Positions 12,343 through 16,186 of a stretch of 16,186 nucleotides of DNA are shown here, one piece after another. The DNA comes from an uncultured Clostridia bacterium (GTDB lineage: Bacteria; Bacillota; Clostridia; Oscillospirales; Oscillospiraceae), in contig CAMHER010000019.1 in assembly GCA_946184215.1 (NCBI GenBank), forward strand, positions 1 to 16,186, given 5' to 3'. The position numbers were made by a program, and so were the translations under genes. The notes below the pieces were generated by a model that searched no databases, was not told where the DNA came from, and saw only the letters and a list, made by a program, of their open reading frames with translations. The stretch's first letter is position 1; every line of letters starts with the position of its first letter.

Positions 12343-12948
12343 ATGGACCTATTGACAAGAAACAACACAGTGACACAAGAGCAGATCGACCGGCTGTGGG
12401 AAACGGCAAAGGTCGAGGTGACGACCGCGTACGACAAGTGCACGGTGATGACCGTGAAGCTGGAGAACGGCTTCATCCTGTCGGCGAGCAGCGCGTGCGT
12501 GGATCCGGCGAACTATGACCCGGAGCTTGGTGCGCAGATCTGCCGCAGAAAGATCGAGGACAAGCTGTGGGAACTGGAGGGCTACTGCCTGCAGAAGCAG
12601 CTGTTTGAAGAGAGAGCGGCGGCGCAGAACGATATGACGGCAGAGCGCGAAGGCGCAATTCTGGAGGCGGCAATCGAAACGTGGGGCGAGCGGGCTCAGA
12701 TCGGCATGGCCGTCGAGGAAATGAGCGAGCTGACAAAGGCCCTGTGCAAATACCTGCGCTTCCAAAACGGAGATCTGGATTGCGATGCGGCGGCACTGCT
12801 GCGCTGCGCAGTGCTGGAGGAGATGGCCGACGTCGGGATCATGCTCAATCAGATGGCGCTGATCTTCGGGGATCCGACAGAACAGGAGATCTACAAGCTG
12901 GAGCGGCTGGAGCAGCGAATCAACCGCGATAAGAAAGGAGAAGAATGA
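12343..12948 (+). CDS. Gp49-like domain fused to a MazG-like nucleotide pyrophosphohydrolase
   Basis: A 201-aa protein. Residues about 8-88 ('VTQEQIDRLWETAKVEV' to 'CRRKIEDKLWELEGY') match the phage Gp49/Gp66 family of unknown function. Residues about 105-195 match the all-alpha MazG/NTP-PPase fold: EEMSELTKAL and EEMADVGIMLNQ carry the acidic ExxE...ExxD metal-binding pattern. Such enzymes hydrolyse NTPs or dNTPs to monophosphates, cleaning the nucleotide pool or lowering alarmones. The ATG at 12343 follows AAAGGAGAG by 8 nt; the frame upstream to 12223 is open but overlaps the reversed gene's promoter and lacks a start with a ribosome binding site. The two families are often separate genes, so the fusion is notable. 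Confidence 0.87.
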   Translation: MDLLTRNNTVTQEQIDRLWETAKVEVTTAYDKCTVMTVKLENGFILSASSACVDPANYDPELGAQICRRKIEDKLWELEGYCLQKQLFEERAAAQNDMTAEREGAILEAAIETWGERAQIGMAVEEMSELTKALCKYLRFQNGDLDCDAAALLRCAVLEEMADVGIMLNQMALIFGDPTEQEIYKLERLEQRINRDKKGEE

Positions 12949-13271
12949 TGGACCTTTTGACGGAAAACAGCGCGAGTGCGGAGCTGCTCAGCGCGGTGCA
13001 GAAAATGCGGCAGACCGAGAAGGCGCGCATGGGGCGCGATTACGCCAGCGCACACGAGGCCTGGGCGCGGCTGACAGAGCTGAACGAGCAGGCGAAGAAG
13101 GAAGCCAAGAGCGCGGACGAACTACTCAAGGATCTCTGGGGCGCGGTGAAGGAGCGCAATGAGGATGAGATCCACGTCGAGCTGCGGCAGCTGGGCAACG
13201 CCATGATCGGCGTGTGCATGACCTACGCTTTAATGGCTGCAGAGGCTCACAGAGCGGCGGAGGAACTGTGA
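12945..13271 (+). CDS. Helical hypothetical protein ending in AAEAHRAAEEL
   Basis: A 108-aa, almost entirely helical protein of unknown function. The ATG at 12945 overlaps the previous stop as ATGA, with AAAGGAGAAG just upstream; the adjacent ATG at 12948 could also serve. Its first residues (MMDLLTENSASAELL) resemble the start of the preceding Gp49-MazG protein (MDLLTRNNTVTQEQ). Its last 11 residues are identical to those of the next small protein, encoded with different synonymous codons. The 'AMIGVCMTYALMAAEAHRA' stretch is mildly hydrophobic. Confidence 0.8.
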   Translation: MMDLLTENSASAELLSAVQKMRQTEKARMGRDYASAHEAWARLTELNEQAKKEAKSADELLKDLWGAVKERNEDEIHVELRQLGNAMIGVCMTYALMAAEAHRAAEEL

Positions 13272-13437
13272 TGAAGAAGAAAATAAAAACCGCGACACAA
13301 ACCAGCAAAGCGTTTGTGGAGCGAAAGGACGCGCAGCGGAGCGAGCGAGACCTGCCGCCCTGCGGTCAGGGCGAGGGATACGGAGCTTGCGCGGACGCGG
13401 CGGCGGAAGCGCACAGAGCCGCGGAGGAGCTGTGATG
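13236..13437 (+). repeat. Duplicated gene end: tail peptide, stop, ribosome binding site and next start
   Basis: Positions 13236-13273 and 13400-13437 both encode AAEAHRAAEEL-stop followed by the next gene's ATG. They differ at six positions, all third codon positions and all synonymous. Each copy includes GGAGGA(A/G)CTGTGATG, so tail, stop, ribosome binding site and next start form one unit. Confidence 0.85.
13271..13435 (+). CDS. Short protein with the shared AAEAHRAAEEL tail
   Basis: A 54-residue protein (MKKKIKTATQTSKAFVERKD... to ...AAEAHRAAEEL). Its ATG shares one base with the previous stop, and GGAGG lies 9 nt upstream. The body is basic and low in hydrophobic residues, with no recognised domain. 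The evidence that it is translated is the synonymous-only divergence of its last 11 codons from the same tail in the upstream gene, plus correct coupling at both ends. It may have arisen when a piece of DNA was inserted next to a duplicated gene end. Confidence 0.62.
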   Translation: MKKKIKTATQTSKAFVERKDAQRSERDLPPCGQGEGYGACADAAAEAHRAAEEL

Positions 13438-13686
13438 GACATTCGGGAAGAGCCGTACGCAAAGTGGCTGGAGGAAACCCTGAGGGGGATCGTGGAGATG
13501 AAGCCGGAGCGGATCTGCCTGTGCGCGATGCTGCCCGGCGGTGAGGTGGCCACGTGCTATTACCAGTGCGACGCCAGCGATCTGGCGCTGTTTGCGCACA
13601 ACATCTATTCCGACGCCATGCTGGAGGTGATCCGGAACAACCGGGACCTGCTGCGCGATGACGACGAGGAGGCGGAGGACGAATGA
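13435..13686 (+). CDS. Hypothetical protein
   Basis: An 83-aa acidic protein (MDIREEPYAKWLEETLRGI...) with a compact alpha/beta look ('ICLCAMLPGGEVATCYYQCDASDLALFAH') and a very acidic end (DDDEEAEDE). The ATG at 13435 shares one base with the previous stop and follows GGAGG by 8 nt. The in-frame ATG-like start at 13387 would sit inside the preceding gene. It ends with an ATGA overlap into the next gene. No family recognised. Confidence 0.8.
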   Translation: MDIREEPYAKWLEETLRGIVEMKPERICLCAMLPGGEVATCYYQCDASDLALFAHNIYSDAMLEVIRNNRDLLRDDDEEAEDE

Positions 13687-13880
13687 CCGAAAGGCCGTGC
13701 GGGAAGGACTGCCCGAGGCGGAAGCCGGGCTGCCAGAACGAGGAGACCTGTGAGAAGTGGAAGGAACACATGATCCGCGTGCGCGCCGACCGCGCCGAGC
13801 GCAAAAAGCGTGTCGGTGCGGCGGCGGATTATCGAGAGGTGCGGCGGATCAAGCAGAGGAGATATCAGGAGCGCGGATGA
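13683..13880 (+). CDS. Small basic zinc-finger-like phage protein
   Basis: A 65-residue protein with four N-terminal cysteines (CGKDCPRRKPGC...C at 6, 10, 17 and 23) and a strongly basic helical C-terminus (RAERKKRVG...RRIKQRRYQERG). This 'CxxxCPxRxxxC...C' start is common in small phage proteins of Clostridia. Nucleic-acid binding is plausible from charge and cysteines but unproven. The ATG overlaps the previous stop as ATGA; it ends with another ATGA overlap. Confidence 0.82.
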   Translation: MTERPCGKDCPRRKPGCQNEETCEKWKEHMIRVRADRAERKKRVGAAADYREVRRIKQRRYQERG

Positions 13881-14062
13881 TGAACCATGATGCAACGCAT
13901 TGCGCGGATTGGACACCTGAGTGTCCGAAGCTCTGTTACCGTGCGGAGCTGACCAGAGAACTGAACAGGATCTGCTATGTGCTGCCGGTTTCCTGGTCGC
14001 ACTTCAAAGGGACAAAGGAGTGCCTGGCGTGGCCGGGCGGAAAGCGAGGAATTATCAAATGA
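13877..14062 (+). CDS. Small Cys/Trp-containing phage protein
   Basis: A 61-residue protein (MMNHDATHCADWTPECPKLCYRAEL...) with five cysteines and a 'YVLPVSWSHFKGTKEC' segment. The ATG at 13877 overlaps the upstream stop, with AGGAG 7-8 nt before it; a second ATG follows at 13880. The earlier in-frame start at 13757 lies inside the preceding gene. It ends in an ATGA overlap. Function unknown. Confidence 0.75.
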   Translation: MMNHDATHCADWTPECPKLCYRAELTRELNRICYVLPVSWSHFKGTKECLAWPGGKRGIIK

Positions 14063-14232
14063 GCATCACAATGCTTTTGATCGGGCTGGTGATTGGGACC
14101 GCGGCGGGATTCGTCATCGCGGTGATGTGCGATGACGGCGGGGCCTACGACTGGGACGACGTGGAGCAGGCGTGGCATGACGGCATTGAGCTGGGCCGCG
14201 AGCTGGGACCGAAGGACGCCAAGAATGAGTGA
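14059..14232 (+). CDS. Small single-pass membrane protein
   Basis: A 57-residue protein: one hydrophobic segment at about 4-23 (ITMLLIGLVIGTAAGFVIAV) and an acidic soluble tail (MCDDGGAYDWDDVEQAW...). The ATG overlaps the previous stop as ATGA; the ribosome binding site is weak (GAGGA 8 nt upstream), so expression probably relies on coupling. It overlaps the next gene by 8 nt. No lysis-type motif is visible. Confidence 0.75.
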   Translation: MSITMLLIGLVIGTAAGFVIAVMCDDGGAYDWDDVEQAWHDGIELGRELGPKDAKNE

Positions 14233-14902
14233 GCTGGGTACTTATTGCAAGGGCTGCGATCATCTGAAACCGACCGGCAGTGGGAAGACCTGCGACTACA
14301 TGCTCGACACCGGGCGCCGCAGGCCTTGCCCGGCCGGCGAAGGCTGCACCGAGCATACCAAGCGGCAGCCGGACAAAAAGAAGCGCAAGGCTTCCATCCC
14401 GGAAGCTCTTCTGCTGGGCGCGGATCGAAAAGTCTACGGAAAGCTGGACGAGGCCCGCGCGAAGGAATTGTATGACCAGGGGCTGGGGGATCAGAAGATC
14501 GCAAACGCGCTGAACGTGGCGAAGTCAACGGTTGCCTCCTGGCGGAAAAGGAACGGCCTGCCGAACCATCAGCAGCTTGTCGAGATGAAACAGGCCGAAG
14601 CGGAAAAAACGGAAAGCGGCACAGCCGCGGAAGAGGACAAAGCAATGAAGAAAGACAATATGCCAGCAGGCGGTGCGGTCATTGCGCCGGAGGAAGTCAG
14701 CAAAGCGGAAGAGCCTGCAGCGGTGGGCGAGGAAGTGCAGGGCGGCGAGACTTTGACCGTGCAGGGGCTGTGCGCCATCGTACAGAGGCTGATGGACTTC
14801 GGGCTGGGCGAGGCACACATTTCCATCGCCGGGAAAACACTGGAGGACTTCCGGTGCGTAACGGTGCAGCTGGGCAGCGACGTGCAGATCGACCTGAGCT
14901 GA
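14225..14902 (+). CDS. Cys-rich N-terminus plus helix-turn-helix regulator-like protein
   Basis: A 225-aa protein. Residues 1-45 hold five cysteines ('YCKGCDHLKPTGSGKTCDYM' and 'CPAGEGC'), a module common at the start of Clostridial phage proteins. Residues about 74-112 ('LDEARAKELYDQGLGDQKIA' then 'NALNVAKSTVASWRKRNGL') are a clear helix-turn-helix. A low-complexity Ala/Glu linker (about 120-180) leads to a C-terminal domain ('LCAIVQRLMDFGLGEAHISI...VQLGSDVQIDLS'). It is probably a DNA-binding regulator of early or late genes; the C-terminal domain is not recognised. The ATG at 14225 is chosen because it starts at the Cys module and overlaps the previous stop by 8 nt. Confidence 0.85.
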   Translation: MSELGTYCKGCDHLKPTGSGKTCDYMLDTGRRRPCPAGEGCTEHTKRQPDKKKRKASIPEALLLGADRKVYGKLDEARAKELYDQGLGDQKIANALNVAKSTVASWRKRNGLPNHQQLVEMKQAEAEKTESGTAAEEDKAMKKDNMPAGGAVIAPEEVSKAEEPAAVGEEVQGGETLTVQGLCAIVQRLMDFGLGEAHISIAGKTLEDFRCVTVQLGSDVQIDLS

Positions 14903-14918
14903 GGAGAGGAGAATCGTG

Positions 14919-15443
14919 ATGGAGAGGCTGAGTGATACGGCAATCGAAATTGTGAACGAGTTGCACCGAGAACGGCTTGACTATCACAGCGAGTATCTTC
15001 CGCTGGTTGGCGCGCTTTACCGCCTCGCCGCCTACGAGGACACGGGGCTGGAGCCGGAGGAAATCGAAATAGCCAACAAAGTAATCGTGTCAGCTTTTAA
15101 CCTTGCCGCGAAAAGCGGGACGTATATGCTGATTGAGCGCTTGCAAGAAATAATTTGTGCCGAAGCCGAAGGCCGCCTGCTGGTGCTGCCGTGCAAGCCG
15201 ATGACAACCGTGTACGTTATTGAACACGTTGATTGCTATATGGACACTGAGGCGTGTCCGATGCTTGATGAATCTGGTAGGTGCAACGGTGAAGGAGAAA
15301 TGCCGTGTCCATTGCACATTGTTGAAGTGGTAGCAGATATAGATTCTCTTGCCAAATGGATTGTGCTTAACGCTATCGGCAAAACCGTCTTCCGCACCCG
15401 CGAGGAGGCCGAGGTAGCACTTAGAAAAGGAGGGGACGAGTGA
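14919..15443 (+). CDS. 'AAYEDTGL' family phage protein, copy 1
   Basis: A 174-aa protein. It contains 'YRLAAYEDTGLEPEEI' at about 37-52, 'EGRLLVLPCKPMTTVYVI' at about 83-100, a Cys-rich insert ('DTEACPMLDESGRCNGEGEM' then 'PCPLH') and 'GKTVFRTREEAEVAL' near the end. Proteins with this motif order are very common in phages of gut Firmicutes; function is unassigned. The four insert cysteines suggest zinc binding. The ATG at 14919 follows GAGAGGAG by 7 nt; the GTG at 14916 is one codon earlier. A paralogue lies at 15625. Confidence 0.84.
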   Translation: MERLSDTAIEIVNELHRERLDYHSEYLPLVGALYRLAAYEDTGLEPEEIEIANKVIVSAFNLAAKSGTYMLIERLQEIICAEAEGRLLVLPCKPMTTVYVIEHVDCYMDTEACPMLDESGRCNGEGEMPCPLHIVEVVADIDSLAKWIVLNAIGKTVFRTREEAEVALRKGGDE

Positions 15444-15625
15444 TGGAGTGTCCGTTCTGCGGATGCAGACTTGAGTTGGAAATCATCCAATGCAAACCAC
15501 GAACCGCTCCAGTTGCGACACTATACTGCCCAAACGGTGATTTTATCTCTGGCGAGGGGAGACCGACAAAGTGTCTTGCAGAACTGGAAAGCGCGTATAG
15601 GTGGAACAAAGGAGAGAACGAGTGA
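15443..15625 (+). CDS. Zinc-ribbon mini-protein between the two paralogues
   Basis: A 60-residue protein starting MECPFCGCRLELEI, with later 'LYCPNGDF' and 'KCLAELESAYRWNKG'. The CPFCG...C...C...W layout is like Lar-type ribbons but is shorter and lacks the WNRR end (WNKG instead). The ATG at 15443 shares one base with the previous stop and follows AAAGGAGGGG; the next gene starts on its stop codon. Function unknown; a diverged Lar-like protein is possible. Confidence 0.8.
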   Translation: MECPFCGCRLELEIIQCKPRTAPVATLYCPNGDFISGEGRPTKCLAELESAYRWNKGENE

Positions 15626-16128
15626 TGAAACGAATGACGAAGCGTGATGAAGACGGACGCGCAAGGCTTACCAAATTTGGAATGCAGATGTATTGTTCCA
15701 CACAGGCCACCGCTGATTGTCTTGCGAAACTTGAAGACCGTCTCGCCGCCTACGAGGATACGGGGCTGACGCCGGGGCAGGTGTCGGTTCTACAAACGCA
15801 TCCCGACCACGCTTATGCAGATTATGTCCGCACTCTTTGGCACGATATCGGAGGTATGGAGCGTATGGAGGCGGTGGCAAAAGCCGAGCGGGAAGGTCGC
15901 CTGGTGGTGCTGCCGTGCAGGGTGGGGGATATGTTGTATGTCATAATTGACGGCAAGATTTACGAGGGTGAAGTATATCACATCAGTTATAGTGACTATT
16001 ACGGGAAGGTAACGGCTACCGCTTGGACAAAGAGCGGTGTTGGAGGTAACTTAGAAGATTTCGGCAAAACCGTCTTTCAAACCCGCGAGGAGGCCGAGGC
16101 AGCGATGGAAGCACTTCACAATACTTAA
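15625..16128 (+). CDS. 'AAYEDTGL' family phage protein, copy 2
   Basis: A 167-aa paralogue of the protein at 14919. Shared blocks are 'DRLAAYEDTGLTPGQV', 'EREGRLVVLPCRVGDMLYVI' and 'GKTVFQTREEAEAAM'. Its middle lacks the Cys-rich insert of copy 1 and instead has 'YEGEVYHISYSDYYGKVTAT'. The N-terminal 'RDEDGRARLTKFGMQMYCST' is also different. The ATG at 15625 overlaps the previous stop, with AAAGGAGAG 9 nt upstream; the in-frame start at 15601 is upstream of that site. Function unknown. The remaining 58 bp of the window hold no complete gene. Confidence 0.84.
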   Translation: MKRMTKRDEDGRARLTKFGMQMYCSTQATADCLAKLEDRLAAYEDTGLTPGQVSVLQTHPDHAYADYVRTLWHDIGGMERMEAVAKAEREGRLVVLPCRVGDMLYVIIDGKIYEGEVYHISYSDYYGKVTATAWTKSGVGGNLEDFGKTVFQTREEAEAAMEALHNT

Positions 16129-16186
16129 AAGCAACGCAGTCGTGAGGCTGCGTCCTGCGCCCGGAGAGCGGACGCGGGACGGAACT

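Overview
The window reads as the lysogeny and early region of a temperate phage or prophage of a high-GC gut-type Firmicute, most likely a Clostridia/Oscillospiraceae host. The basis is the AGGAGG-type ribosome binding sites before almost every gene, the GC-rich codon use, and protein families that recur in such phages (LPD38-type polyvalent protein tails, DUF3102, PcfJ-like, Gp49/MazG, Lar-like zinc ribbons, 'AAYEDTGL' proteins). The assignment comes from recognising families by eye; no database search was run.

Layout. (1) Positions 1-515 are the 3' end of a large rightward late/structural gene, closed by a strong terminator. (2) Positions 551-5383 form a leftward lysogeny arm. In transcription order it holds an S24/LexA-like repressor, a membrane-anchored Mrr-type nuclease, a type III toxin-antitoxin locus (toxI RNA repeats and toxN), a large serine integrase, a candidate attP dyad and a small hypothetical gene. 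(3) Positions 5384-5760 are the genetic switch: divergent promoters, a Cro-like gene and four copies of an operator-like dyad, GTGTC-N6-GACAC. (4) Positions 5813-16128 are a tightly packed rightward early operon, mostly coupled by ATGA/GTGA overlaps. It carries many CxxC mini-proteins, an HNH-like protein, a DUF3102 / 109-aa / PcfJ-like trio, a Gp49-MazG fusion and a tandem pair of paralogous 'AAYEDTGL' proteins. Two genes in this operon (DUF4145 and a 72-aa Cys-rich protein) face leftward and have their own predicted promoters, the usual arrangement of accessory 'moron' genes.

A late gene end sits directly beside the integrase and an apparently two-armed attP dyad. This is the order expected of a circular or excised phage genome rather than of a prophage end joined to host DNA.

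Most interesting: the ToxIN system, in which three 37-nt ToxI units preserve a pseudoknot-compatible fold through compensatory stem changes, behind a structured leader; the Mrr nuclease apparently co-expressed with the repressor; a Shine-Dalgarno sequence separated from its start codon by a stem-loop ahead of the DUF3102 gene; a perfect 28-bp palindrome inside that gene; and an 11-residue C-terminal tail shared by two adjacent small proteins whose DNA copies differ only at synonymous positions.
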